Shown: one piece after another, positions 1-10,420 of the stretch
Numbering within the stretch: the first letter of the stretch is position 1
Layout of the letters: each line of letters starts with the position of its first letter
NCBI GenBank assembly: GCA_905147135.1
Contig: LR990060.1
Location: 8,634,001 to 8,698,000, forward strand
Direction of reading: 5' to 3'
Length of the DNA stretch: 64,000 nt
Source of the DNA: Blastobasis lacticolella
Lineage: Eukaryota; Arthropoda; Insecta; Lepidoptera; Blastobasidae
Position numbers and translations under genes: made by a program
The notes under the pieces: generated by a model
The model's database searches: none
What the model was told of the DNA's origin: nothing
Seen by the model: only the letters and a program-made list of their open reading frames with translations

Positions 1-270
1 AATATTATAACCGCATTTGTCATCTGTAATGCGCTGCCGGCATCCGTCCTGGCGCGGATGTACCCCGCCCCGCCTCCCTTCTCTCGCTGCGTTCGCTTGG
101 CCCCGCAGTACGGGGTAGAAACAGCTATTTCAGTTGACGCAGTAATCCCGAGGAATATATTTATTAGTAAATTATCTATGTAGAGTATAGGTATTCTATC
201 TATTTACAGAGACGCAAGCGCTGAGTCATAGAGTAGCACGCCGCTACACGCTAGAGTAATAGCGTTGAGG
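1..270. other. No recognised feature
   Basis: A GC-rich opening of about 120 bases gives way to AT-rich sequence. I see no coding signature, tRNA or repeat shared with the rest of the window. Confidence 0.4.
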
Positions 271-460
271 CGCAAAATGTCCAATTACGAGAATATCCAA
301 TTTGCAGAATGTCAAATTCTCCAAATGGCCTCAAAGGTCTCCTTATGTTGCAGATGTCCTTAGCGAGTGTGTCTCCCTAGGCAATAAAAAAGTGTCGAAT
401 TCGCTAATTGTCCAATTGGCTAAATGTCCAATTCGCGAAATGTCCAATTAGCAGAATGCG
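271..460. repeat. Degenerate minisatellite, AATGTCCAATT core
   Basis: Two clusters (about 276-335 and 391-460) repeat the core AATGTCCAATT followed by a GC-containing spacer, with a spacing of about 16-18 bases. The best run is 402-460, where the core recurs three times almost in register. The block between them looks like decayed units or an insertion. No protein is encoded. Confidence 0.6.
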
Positions 461-748
461 GAGTACTGTTGCCTAATAACAAAGGATATTGAGGTACTCC
501 ATCGCATCAGCTGCTGTCATCGGTACCTACAGACGGCCCGAAGAATAATATCTTTTGAAGCACCCGTAGTTAGTTTTTGTGGGAATTATTCCTGGATCCT
601 ATTTCACTGGAATAGTAACTACGAGAGACTGTTTTAGGTTTTTATGCGACTTTTGAAGCTGACATTAACAGAGATTTGTAAAGTTTAGTTTTTGAAATGA
701 GGTACCTAATTATCCATCATTTCGATTCGTCTAGAGGCATCTCTCTAT

Positions 749-840
749 AGTGGCAGCGTGTTTGCGAGACCGATAACAATAAGGGAAGCAGCGTTCGCAA
801 ACCGGGAACTGGATGGGTGACCGTTTCGTACTTTGAGGCT
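749..840 (+). repeat. 5S rRNA-like segment (5S-derived SINE head or pseudogene)
   Basis: AAGCAGCG (785-792) is followed 24 bases later by TGGATGGGTGACCG. In animal 5S rRNA these two blocks form the internal Pol III control region, with similar order and spacing (about 26 bases). Just upstream, GAGACCGAT-ACAA also resembles the 5S segment before AAGCAGCG. The 5' and 3' ends of a real 5S gene are not recognisable, so this is more likely a 5S-derived SINE head or an old 5S pseudogene than a working gene. Confidence 0.45.
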
Positions 841-860
841 AACCGAGTCGTTAGATGTGC

Positions 861-2958
861 CTCCTAGTACTTTCACATCTGCCATTTCATCGCCATCTCC
901 GCACTATTGTTTGGATAAAAAAATGATCATGAGCTATCGGCCTGGTCGGGAGTTAGTGCCACCTCTAAAACTAGTAGAATAGTTTTAGTGGTGGAGGTGA
1001 GGTGGTGAGGTAAAACATAAATTATTATATTATTTGGTTCGTAGATGTAATTGTGACGCTTTTCTTTCGCCGTGTGTTGTTTGTTTCAAATTAGATGGGG
1101 CTACACTTTAAGCTCCACGGCTGAAAATTAAGGTGCAAATTCTCACTTAGTCCGTTCCTAATTTGACTTCCAGAAAACTTCTAAGCTCCTCTAATGTCGG
1201 AATTTCAAGCCCAAAAAACTAACAGAATTAACTAATTTAACACATGTTACAGTCTGTCGTCACAACAATTTTCTCAAATAAAATGGTCTACACCTATTTA
1301 TTGCCTAAGTAAAATTGAAACATCAGGTAAATTGGTAACATACTTGCCACCCTAGACGGAAAACATCGCATACATAAAGGGTTCATGTGGGAGTATTTTG
1401 TCGGAAACATTTACAATAAAACCATCTTATCTGACCCGGTGTCCAAAACTGGAACTAAGTGGCACCATTTTGAAATGTCATGTCGAAGTTAACAACAGCG
1501 ACGCTGTCGCCGGATCAGATAAGCTAGTGATACTCAACGTTCACGACACGTCGCCAGGCGCGTCTCGTAACACCCTTCCCGCCTAAAAAATGTACCAATC
1601 GAGCTAAATAAACGAGTGTATTACGCAACACGTCGTGTCCTAATAGTTTCCCATGAAGCACGGTGTTGCCAGTTTATCTATTTTCCTCTAATTACGGGAA
1701 AACGTAGGCATATGTAGAGCAATTATATTTTAGGCGCAAGTTCATTTTGTGCGGTATTTTAATCTTTGATTCAACCCTTTATATAATTTAATAACTAAGG
1801 GTATTCTGAGAGTATTGAAAGCTTTATGAAAATTTTCAAGTTTTACTTAATAAGTATACCTAAGTTTGTTGGTACAGTATGATGAAAGCACAATGTGCTT
1901 GCGTGAAATTCATTTAGACAAGGGCGAGAATAAAATAAATTCAACATAGGCCTGTGCATACATCATAAAAAAAAGAAGTCTCGAAAGTAGTTTATTTGCT
2001 CCACAAATTCATTAAAGGAAGTAATAATTATTCATAAAAAAAAATTTAAATTCCTTTGTTAACTGGCCTATAGCAAGCAAAGCTTGTGTTATGAAGATTT
2101 TTTTATTCACACTACATATTGATCATAGAGTTACTGCACACCATACCAATGTATTTATTTATTAACACACTGTTCCCTCAACATCATCGTCATCATAAGA
2201 CCCATCAACCACTTTCACGTTTTCTCCACTTCCCATCACACAGTTCGCTCAACCCGTATTTTAAAAACACCCAATTATCCCGAAATCTTTTCCCGCCAAA
2301 TTGGGTAGACTCGGCAACACCGGCCCAATCCGCGAACGCCTCGCAGATTGATGCCACGTAATCTGAGCATACATCATTGACGATGGGCTATTTGTTATAA
2401 TTCACCCCTATATAGGGTGATGAAACGATCCCCGTCACTAAATTAACAAGAGGAAATATCGAGAGATTGATCACCTACCGCTTTTGAGAAGAATGTTTTT
2501 TTTGGTTGCCAACGGTTTTATCCGCTTCGGACAATTTCATAATCCCTGTCTTTCACGCAATTTCCAAGACGTCAGACTGAATTATTGGTCGGTACTCATT
2601 ACCGTGTCCTCGGAATTTGCACAAAGTTTTTGGTTGGAGATAATTTATCGGTTGAGTACGGTTTTTTATTTAGTGGCCGTTTTCGGTTTTAATAGATGGT
2701 CCAGTAATCTGAAGACGAACAGTCCGCTGCTGAACTTAAAATTAGTGGTGGGAGTTACCATTAATTTCAGGCTCTACGATTGGTCAATTTCGTTCATTTT
2801 CAACAGCCGCTCGAGTATTGTTGGAACCCTGTGTTTCGTGCGGACTGTAAGACCTCATACTAACGTTTCTCAATACGGATGTAAGCCTCAACTGTGGGGT
2901 AGAGTTTAAATGGTATCCCATATAAAAAAGGGGTTAGGTATATTCATATAAATTATTT
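861..2958. other. No gene recognised
   Basis: About 2.1 kb of AT-rich sequence. Open frames of 62-141 codons occur (the longest at 2484-2909) but show no recognisable domain. A short piece near 2066-2095 resembles the 3' part of the SINE A family. Confidence 0.4.
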
Positions 2959-3481
2959 TATCTACACTCATAGCGTAATGTTCCAATTTCATATTCGAAA
3001 ACAGTCGTTTAAGGGTACACTTTTTTCACGCCAGTCTTTAAAATTTTAAAAAATTACTTTTCGATACAGCATTTTCCATACTATTTTCATTACAGCTGTA
3101 TCGTAAAATAACTTTTTAATCATTATGCAACACTTATATTTTTTAATTTTTTGTCGGGCGCCGGGACACGGCGAAATGTAGGCTGAATACCTAAATGTCT
3201 TTGACAAATTCAAATTCAAAATTCAAATTTTCCTGTTTATATTCTGTGTAATTATTTTCCCGCTAAACAGAATATTTTTTCTAATTGTTGTAATTTGTGT
3301 TTGTGAATGTTTTTTCTTGTTTGAAGCAATTAATAGATAAATGTGAAAGTAATTAAGTGAATTTTCCGCCGCTTGATATCCTCGACGCGTAGATACAACA
3401 AAACTGACTTGCAGCTTACTTCCAGCAAAGTTGAGAAAATTATAGGTACGATATTTTAACATAAAAATATGAGTGTAGATA
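2959..3481. mobile_element. Inverted-repeat-bounded element, unit 1 of a tandem pair
   Basis: A 523-bp AT-rich unit begins TATCTACACTCATA (2959-2972) and ends with the exact reverse complement TATGAGTGTAGATA (3468-3481). Apart from small indels it matches 3593-4093. It has no coding capacity. The terminal repeats are those of a MITE or foldback, but I cannot name the superfamily. Confidence 0.6.
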
Positions 3482-3592
3482 AAGTAGTGTATGTAACTGC
3501 ATATAATTAGGTATTAAAACACTCGTGTCAAACTATAACAGACACTCATGTTTTAATACCCCCTTTTATATGACAGTTGCATAAACTACTAT
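3482..3592. repeat. Palindrome between the two array units
   Basis: Arms of about 45 bases (around 3485-3528 and 3542-3588) are imperfect reverse complements built on TATTAAAACACTCGTGT / ACACTCATGTTTTAATA. The same palindrome follows unit 2 at 4096-4236, so palindrome and element were duplicated together. Confidence 0.6.
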
Positions 3593-4093
3593 TATCTACA
3601 CTCATATCGTATTGTTCCAATTACATATTCGAAAACAGTCGTTTAAGGATACACTTTTTTCACGCCAGTCTATAAAATTTTAAAAAATTACTTTATGATA
3701 CAGCATTTCCCATACTATTTTCATTACAGCTGTAACGTAAAATAACTTTTTAATCATTATGCAACACTTATATTTTTTAAATTCCTGTCCTATATAAACC
3801 TAAATGTCTTTGACAAACTCAAAATTCAAATTCAAATTTCAAATTTTCCTGTTTATATTTGTGTGTAATTATTTTCCCGCTAAACAGAATATTCTTTTCG
3901 AATTGTTGTAACTTGTGTTTCTGAATGTTTTTTCTTGTTTGAAGCAAATAAATAGGTGAATGTAAAAGTAGTGAAGTGAATTTCTCGCCGCTTGATATCC
4001 TTGACGCGTAGATACAACAGAACTGACTAGCTTACTTCCAGCACAAGAAAATTATAGGTACGAAATTTTAACATGAAAATATGAGTGTAGATA
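3593..4093. mobile_element. Inverted-repeat-bounded element, unit 2 of the tandem pair
   Basis: This 501-bp unit has the same 14-base inverted termini as unit 1 and closely similar internal sequence. Its start lies 634 bp after the start of unit 1. It lacks a few short blocks present in unit 1, including a GGGCGCCGGGACACGG stretch near 3157. Confidence 0.6.
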
Positions 4094-4095
4094 AA

Positions 4096-4236
4096 GTAGT
4101 GTATGCAACTGCATATAATTAGGTATTAAAACACTCGTGTCAAACTATTACCATACTCGGCTACGCCTCGTATGATTAACAGACACTCATGTTTTAATAC
4201 CCCTTTTATATGACAGTTGCATAAACTACTATTATT
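4096..4236. repeat. Palindrome following unit 2
   Basis: This is a second copy of the AACACTCGTGT palindrome. It is about 30 bases longer because the loop carries an extra segment (CCATACTCGGCTACGCCTCG) missing from the first copy. Confidence 0.55.
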
Positions 4237-4974
4237 TAAATACATTATTTGTATGGAAAAATACAATATATGATAACAAAAAATTAAATTGAAAAATGCC
4301 CGTCCTCGATTGCGCCTAGGTTGCCCGGAGTATATGCATTGTGTAAATGTAACAATGATCTTATTTTTATTCCGTAACCTGGTCAGTCTGGAAAAAGACA
4401 GGTATAGCACCAACACTGCCTTCCTCATTACATTACTCATATGCAGTACCTACATCTCAAACGTAACGTACAAGATACTCTAGCTAGACTCTAGTGCAAT
4501 GGTAAGGAGTCACCAAGACCAGATACTTTTGTTAAATTTAATCTTGTGTCAATCTCAAATTGTCACAAAGACATTACAGATAGGTATAACCCACTAGAGG
4601 TGCCTGTCATGTGCACAGAATAATGTGATACTTACTATAGTACAGACGAGCTCGCCCTGTGAGTGCCACTAAACTTTATACCCCAGCGAGTAACGCCAGT
4701 AATAATGCATCGCATATGTCTTCCGGGGTAAACACCCCATCAATAATTCAATGTGAAAACGTTACAGTTTAGCACACTTCTCCGCGAAAAGGGGTGGGTG
4801 TTACCAAGGTTCGTGGGGTGCTTTTTAACCCCAGAGAAACGTAGAAAGAAGGATGTTAAACACTTTGTCTGAAAAGTGTAGAAAATAAATGAGGCACTTT
4901 GCTTGGCACACATGTTCAACGACTTCAACGTATAAGTAGCTAAAATCTAAAATATAAATAGTTGCTGCTTCAGA
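4237..4974. other. No gene recognised
   Basis: AT-rich sequence. Short overlapping open frames on both strands (4126-4483) partly cross the palindrome and have no recognisable domain. Confidence 0.4.
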
Positions 4975-5165
4975 AGAGTGTCCCCCGAGGGTGCTCCATA
5001 CAAACTAAGTTTGATCATAATTTTAATATTAACCTATCAAGATTTAGAAATTAATATCTGTGGTTTGGCAGATTTTCGTTAAAGATCGTTTCAAAGTTGC
5101 ATGGGACCTAATATTTCAACACAAATCGCAAATCTCGTGCAACTTTGAAAATAATTTAAAAAGCA
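4975..5165. mobile_element. Diverged copy of the TTAA-type MITE seen at 50830-51135
   Basis: The block AGTGTCCCCCGAG-GTGCTCCATAC...TTTGATCAT (about 4978-5018) closely matches the arm sequence of the 50830-51135 element in the orientation of its right arm. The opposite arm is not clear, so this copy is partial or heavily mutated. Confidence 0.4.
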
Positions 5166-5279
5166 TGGTTAATTGACAGAGAATTCTATGACATTATTTG
5201 GATATTTAGATGACATTATTACTTGTAATAATCGACATTGACATAATCTAAATATTGTTATGACATTATTAATTTAGTT

Positions 5280-5424
5280 GTAATGGAAATTGTAACATTA
5301 TAACATACTATTGTACACCCAAATTTAGATAAACTGTTATAGTTCTGCTCTAAATCAAATATCAATGTACCATTGTTGGTGGTACTACAGTTTTACAATA
5401 AATGATTTCTGATTCTGATGAGGA
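5280..5424 (+). repeat. Retroelement 3' UTR-like tail
   Basis: The stretch ends in AATAAATGATTTCTGATTCTGATG: a polyadenylation-like AATAAA followed by a short TTCTGA repeat, as at the 3' ends of many insect non-LTR elements. No coding sequence is recognised upstream. Confidence 0.35.
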
Positions 5425-5625
5425 GCGATAGAGAAGCGACTGTCATCTGACTTCCGTGACATTGCTATCGGGGGAACCTGACCAGATTAGATCATGGTTG
5501 AACATTCAGTCGCCCTAATACGAGTATGCAGGAATCATCACGTTGTTTTCCCTCAGCGTAAGAGCATCGGTTAGCATTCATGTAATGTACAGAACTCAGA
5601 AAGGAGTCATTGGTAGCCAATGCGT
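5425..5625 (-). mobile_element. SINE family B, partial
   Basis: Read on the minus strand, this contains the family B body: ACTCTTTTCTGAGTT-like start, GTACATTAGTTGAATGC, CGATGCTCTTACG(G)TGAGGGAAAAC, CAGGCGACTGAATG and the GGTCAGGTTCCCC block. The tRNA-like head and the GAT tail are missing. Confidence 0.65.
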
Positions 5626-6028
5626 CGAATGTGCGCCAAATAGGGTAGACTGCGCGTTTACTGTCCGGTTGCTATAATAAGACCACGCTAAGTCCGAATA
5701 GCTTATTAAAAAGAATCTCTGTATGGCAACTCATGCCAAGTTTTTTATCCGTCATAGAACGTCATTCACAAAAATCCTAATAAACAAATTGATTTTCGTG
5801 AATTATGAAAAATATCATTAAATAATGGGCAAAACAATTAAAAAGGAAGTGCGGGAGATAATTTTCAGCATTATTAATAATTTAGACAAAAGACAGTTTA
5901 CCCCCAGATTATTACCATATCCACACTTTATAATTTTTACTACTGTCAAACAATACGCCATCCTATTATACCTACGCGGTGACTATGCGGACACGACGCG
6001 TATGCGACTTATAAGCGGTAGGGCTCTT
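5626..6028. other. No gene recognised
   Basis: AT-rich. The 82-codon frame from 5825 runs into the next element's terminal repeat and shows no domain. Confidence 0.4.
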
Positions 6029-6034
6029 ATATCT

Positions 6035-6830
6035 GTCGCAGCCATCTGGTTAAATCAGCCATTTAATGTGTAGGCTAGCCTGTTAATTAAACGCCGGCAT
6101 TCAACTGAATGCCTAGGCCGATATTTGATAAAACTATCGACTCTTAACGTTTAACTAGTTGGCTTATTATAAGCCAGCCCTTTGAAGACGGTTGACGTAA
6201 AATCAGGCAGGTGATTTAAATTTAGTTCTAATTTTATCCACTGCAGCACTGGTAGTCGTTAACACAAGCAATGTTTTTGTATTTTTATCGTTTTAACTAA
6301 ATTTAAAGTGTGGTACCTAGATGTATTTAAGTAAGAATAAGGATAACTTAATTTGTTCATTTTCTTTTCATACTTACAATTAGAAACAAATGTCTAAGAA
6401 AGTTTCGTGCCATTTTATATTTAATTTTATAAAATAAGAAAGTGCATTCTTCCTTTACTACATTGTTGCAAATAGTTAATAAGTTAAAAGTTTAAAGTTA
6501 ATATTGTGGTAAATACTATAAATTTTATAAGTACTCGTAATGCAATTACTAATTGAATTTGTTGCAACTAATATTATCGTTTCTAAATAAAAATTATATT
6601 TATTAATTCGTATTTTTTATCTTAAGTAAAGTTATATAATTTACGAATGGTCACTCAAACCAAACATATATATTCTATTAACAAAATGGCTAAATAACGT
6701 TCAGCCAAGTAGCTGCACGTTACATTCAACTACTTGGCTAGTTGTCTTTTAGCCATTCAATTGAATGCCGGCGCTTAATTAACGGACTAGCCTTCTAATT
6801 AAATGGCTAATTTAACCAGATGGCTGCGAC
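6035..6830. mobile_element. 796-bp MITE with ~85-bp terminal inverted repeats
   Basis: The left end starts GTCGCAGCCATCTGGTTAAAT and the right end closes with its reverse complement. Similarity runs about 85 bases inward (6035-6120 against 6749-6830) and includes CGCCGGCATTCAA-TGAATG. The 6-mer ATATCT flanks both sides (6029-6034 and 6831-6836) and is the likely target duplication. The core is AT-rich and non-coding. A 6-bp duplication does not fit mariner (TA), piggyBac (TTAA) or hAT (8 bp), so the superfamily is open. Confidence 0.75.
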
Positions 6831-6836
6831 ATATCT

Positions 6837-7168
6837 ACACAAAGAATCAAACTCCCACCCCACCACTCCGAACAAACACGTGCTTCCAAAGAAAATGGTT
6901 TAAAGGAAAACATATAAATCAGTATAAGTATCAAAGTTTATTCGCTTAGAAACACTTGAATGCGCCCCTTGATTAGGGTACCATAATGAAATTCCGATTT
7001 GTTAAAATCTCGACGATTCCCTTTCTTGACACAATTCTGTCAATTAATGTTGTCCTAACTGAATTTTCAGCGGAAATGGATTTTCATGATGCCGTGCTGA
7101 AGGTTTCTCAGATCTATGGTGCTGTTAAGATGCTTAGATAAGCGCCTAAGTACCTATATCTGTTTGTA
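6837..7168. other. No recognised feature
   Basis: AT-rich intergenic-type sequence. Confidence 0.4.
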
Positions 7169-7390
7169 CTAGCTTTTGTCCGAGACTTCGCCCGTAAAGA
7201 CTTCGAAATAATGAGCATATTTTTGCGTGCTCTTAACTATATCCTACTATAGGTTGCAAGACAGCAAAAGGCAGTAAAGTGTAACAGCGAGTCGCGACTA
7301 TCGTGGCATTAAATTCTACGTTGAATTTCCCGAAAATTAGCCTTTTATTGAAAAACGTTTCATAAATTTTTCATTAAGGATTGACCATAT
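7169..7390 (+). repeat. Possible family H-like repeat
   Basis: It begins TAGCTTTTGTCCGAGACTTCGCCCG, which resembles the opening of the ACTTCGTTCGCG repeats at 9332 and 34914. The rest is too diverged to align by eye. Confidence 0.3.
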
Positions 7391-7576
7391 AAAGTTTCAT
7401 TACCTACAACGTGATAGTGACTTAAATTGTCCTTAATTTTTTAAATTCCCTTATATATTTTTTACTCTGGTGTGGGTTAAAATACGGAATCAATACTTGG
7501 ATATTAGATATAAATAGCATAGCTAAACGTCTCTGCCATTTTGTCTGGACTTGGACCCATGCACCTAACATCCTGT

Positions 7577-7892
7577 CATCATCATCATCATCATCAGCCA
7601 GAAGACGCCCACTGCTGGGCATAGGCCTCCCCCAGAGATCTCCACAAAGACCGGTCCTGTGCTTTCCGCATCCAGCTGGTACCTGCGATCCTTACCAGGT
7701 CGTCGGTCCACCTTGTAGGAGGCCTACCCACGCTGCGTCTACCGGTACGTGGTCGCCACTCGAGAACTTTACTGCCCCATCGGCCATCTGTTCTTCGAGC
7801 TATGTGCCCTGCCCACTGCCACTTCAGTCTGTCAATCCTTAGAGCTATGTCGGTGATCTTGGTTCGCTTGTGGGTCTCCTCATTTCTGACTC
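7577..7892 (-). mobile_element. RTE-type non-LTR retrotransposon, 5'-truncated 3' end
   Basis: On the minus strand this encodes the end of an RTE-type ORF. Recognisable pieces, in order, are RNEETHKRTKITDIALRI, a KWQWAGH-like block, VLEWRPRTGRRSVGRP and TSWMRKAQDRSLWRSLG, followed by a (GAT)n tail (7577-7597 on the plus strand reads CATCATCAT). AACATCCTGT flanks it at 7567-7576 and 7893-7902, a 10-bp target duplication. The left edge is thus the 3' tail and the right edge the truncation point. The copy is dead. Confidence 0.85.
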
Positions 7893-7902
7893 AACATCCT
7901 GT

Positions 7903-8336
7903 ACAAATAACTAATTTTAATGTACTTAAAAGCGTAATGAACCGAGGTTTAGATGAACTAAGAGCAGAGTTAAATAAAGCTCGGACTGTGTACACTAAAC
8001 TCCAACTCGCAAAAAGCCAATGCCCAATTTAATACTGGTTTAAATGTTAACCGGTCTCAACTAGTTTTATCCGGGTTTTTGTGTGGAAATTGCTGGTGCA
8101 ATTTACGGGTTGCTTTATGAAACTTGTGTGTGTTTTTATTTTCTTCTCAGTGTTTGTTTCTCCGACCGCCATTTTTGTTTTGTTGTGGCTCCTTTGTGCT
8201 CGACTCGGATTTAGTTTTAAAAGAAAAAATCCCTTGTTAGAACCTACAGTTGCTCGGTGCTTCTTCAAATATAAAAAGACGTTCGTATATTCATAATTAA
8301 TTCATATTTTTATTGTATAATTCAAGGTATTCAAAG
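7903..8336. other. No gene recognised
   Basis: Small overlapping frames on both strands (8047-8296) have no recognisable domain. Confidence 0.4.
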
Positions 8337-8625
8337 GGGCGTCGGTGGCCGAGTGGTTGTGGTATCCGACTCGTAAACGAAAGGTACTGGGTTCGAATCC
8401 GATGACTCTTTTGTGGGTAATGTACATTAGTTGGATGCTAACCGATGTTCTTACGGTGAGGGAAAACAATGTGATAAAACTTGCACATTCAGGCGACTAA
8501 ATGTGGTAACCATGATCCAATCTGGTCAGGTTCCCCTGGTAGCAGAGTCAAGGAGGTCAGATGGCAGTCGCTCCACTGTAATTAACTGGCCTACCAAACC
8601 TGATAATGGTCAAGGCTGACCCCGG
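8337..8625 (+). mobile_element. SINE family B, tRNA-like head retained
   Basis: The tRNA-like head contains an A box (TGGCCGAGTGGT) and a B box (GGTTCGAATCC). The family body follows: GTACATTAGTTGGATGC, CTTACGGTGAGGGAAAAC, ATGATCCAATCTGGTCAGGT and GGTCAGATGGCAGTCGC. It stops near AAGGCTGACCCCGG without the GAT tail and passes straight into a retroelement C-terminus. Confidence 0.75.
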
Positions 8626-8830
8626 AATGAACTCAGCTGCAGTGTTTCCTTTGAACTATGACATGGGATCCTCCAAAAGGAATATTGGAGGTCTCTTCAA
8701 AGGTGGGCAATTGGTAACTCCCCTGGTGTTGCTGAGGTTCATAGGCGGCGGTGACCACTTTCCATTAAGTTTCCCGCTTGCCTGTCTGTCTATCTGCTGC
8801 TTGCATGTTTCTGTATCTATAACATAAAAA
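8626..8830 (+). pseudogene. Non-LTR retrotransposon RT C-terminus and 3' UTR (family D)
   Basis: The frame reads NSAAVFPLNYDMGSSKRNIGGLF, a degraded form of the WNxLP...FPxxYxMGSFKRxIxxLF block. Blocks of this kind close the reverse transcriptase of jockey/CR1-like elements. The 3' part shares GGCGGCGGTGACCACTTTCCAT with copies at 37995, 51445 and 54106. It is a 5'-truncated remnant. Confidence 0.6.
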
Positions 8831-9331
8831 CCTTATTAATCTCAAACAAAGAAAATATAGTATTACAATAACTGTAATAACTTATTATTGGTATATCCTA
8901 AATATTGCTTTTCATAAAATGCCACGTAAGTTCAATGAAAGAAAATTTTAAGAAATGTTTTATCAGTAGAATTATAACTTTGGACAAATGTAATTTTACG
9001 GAATATAGGCTGAGCACCCTCAACTATCTTCGTATGCTGCAGTTTTGAGAAAACTGCTAGTCTTATGTATATTTTATGACAAGTACCGAATTTGTATTCT
9101 TCGTGCCTGCCTAGGCAATAAAAAATGCCTGATGCGTAGCGTTTTAGATAAGCTTTATTTGTCATCCACTCAAGATAAATTTAAAACTCAATACTCACTC
9201 AAGCATTTCAATTTACTGAATAAAGAGCACCTAAATTGTGTTAAAGTCAAATAATATTATTTTATTTGTTCGTGTGTAAGTGTTTAAAAATATAGTGTAG
9301 ACACCGTCTGGGCTTTTTATTTTATAAATAA
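8831..9331. other. No gene recognised
   Basis: AT-rich. Overlapping small frames (8932-9254) show no domain. Confidence 0.4.
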
Positions 9332-9537
9332 CTAGTGGACCCGGCGCGACTTCGTTCGCGTACACCTACTTTACACCTACCTACCCTCTTTCTACTTGCT
9401 TATAAACCTTCCTCTTGAATCACTCTATCTGCTGTTGAAACCCGCATCAAAATCCGTTGCGTAGTTTCAAAGATTTAAGCATACAAAGGGACATAGGGAC
9501 AGAGAAAGCGACTTTGTTTTATACTATGTAGTGATGT
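9332..9537 (+). repeat. Interspersed repeat family H, most complete copy
   Basis: It starts ACTAGTGGACCCGGCGCGACTTCGTTCGCG and ends AAGCGACTTTGTTTTATACTATG. Similar copies lie at 23131 (minus), 34914 (plus), 36790 (minus) and 56540 (plus). It is non-coding, with no clear terminal repeats or target duplications. Short insect repeats of this look have been attributed to Helitron-like elements, but nothing here proves that. Confidence 0.6.
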
Positions 9538-9888
9538 AGTAGGTATCTACGCTTCATTATACAATTTCAGATTGTACAATCGACAATCTATCCGTCAGCT
9601 AGCGTCGTCTCCAATTAGATACGCCCTATCTTAGGGAAATTCTCGAGAGAGTTTGACCTTGGGCAGTCAAATGTTGACGTTTCCTGATTTATCGTTTTGA
9701 CAAGTAACAGAAAAGGTTAATAAAGACTTCATAGATTTACTTGCTAGTCAGTGCATACAACCTACCAGTCAGTTTCATTAAAAATTGCACCTCTAATGCA
9801 AGAAGTAGTATGTTTTATTTATGTGTGAAGGTATAAAGGTGTACGCGCAGCAATATAGTATCTAATATAATTGAATGGGTACACGAGA
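9538..9888. other. No recognised feature
   Basis: Sequence between two repeats, with no coding signature. Confidence 0.4.
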
Positions 9889-10204
9889 ATGAGCCGAAGC
9901 GTGCCCACTACTGGGCATAGGCCTACCTGCGCCTTCCGCATCCAGCTGGTATCTGCGATTTTTACCATGTCGGTCCACCTTGTGAGAGGTCTACCCACGC
10001 TGCGTCTTCCGGTACGTGGTCGCCACTCTAGCACTTTTGGCCCCATCGACCATCTGTTCTTCGAGCTGTGCCCTGCCCACTGCCACTTCAGTCTGGCAAT
10101 CCTTAGGGCTATGTCGGTGACCTTGGTTTGCTTGCGGATCTCCTCATTTCTTATTCTATCGCGCAACAAGACACCGAGCATCGACCTTTCCATACTACTA
10201 CAGA
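9889..10204 (-). pseudogene. RTE-type non-LTR retrotransposon C-terminal remnant
   Basis: On the minus strand this reads SMERSMLGVLLRDRIRNEEI, then KVTDIALRIARLKWQWAGH, VLEWRPRTGRRSVGRPLTRW and SWMRKAQ. It extends further 5' than the 7577-7892 copy. A deletion removes part of the region after SWMRKAQ. Its upstream side is cut by the (GAT)n tail of the next element, in the same orientation. Confidence 0.8.
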
Positions 10205-10420
10205 GCGTCATCATCATCATCATCATCGTCCTAGTGCTTATCCCGGCCTCCGCCAGGGTCCGCTTTCCTACTCAATCTTCTCCACTTCGCTCGGTCTTCG
10301 GCATCCTCTCGTCGTAAGCCGTTGGCTTTTGCATTCGACTCAGCGATGTCAATCCAACGCTTGGGTCGCCCACGGGGCCTCTTTCTTAATACCGGCAGAT
10401 TCAGGCACCTATTTCCCACG
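10205..10420 (-). pseudogene. RTE-like element (type 2) C-terminus with (GAT)n tail
   Basis: On the minus strand: KRPRGRPKRWIDIAESNAKA, then GLRREDAEDRAKWRRLSRKA and DPGGG, ending in a run of GAT codons (10205-10230). The RGRPKKRWID and DRAKWRR...ADP motifs close RTE/BovB-like polyproteins. Related pieces lie at 21838, 23491, 29104, 52964, 53287 and 55985. Its tail abuts another RTE fragment, so it probably inserted into that one. Confidence 0.75.

Noticed and set aside
749..840. Functional 5S rRNA gene
   Set aside because: The 5' and 3' thirds of 5S rRNA are not recognisable.
2484..2909. 141-codon plus-strand open frame
   Set aside because: TTG start, no recognisable domain, hydrophobic/Ser-rich chance composition, no neighbouring exon signals.
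2959..4236. CRISPR-like or regulatory repeat array
   Set aside because: Only two long units with inverted ends; no short direct repeats with unique spacers.
9871..10317. 148- and 113-codon plus-strand frames
   Set aside because: They are antisense shadows of two RTE-type C-termini on the minus strand.
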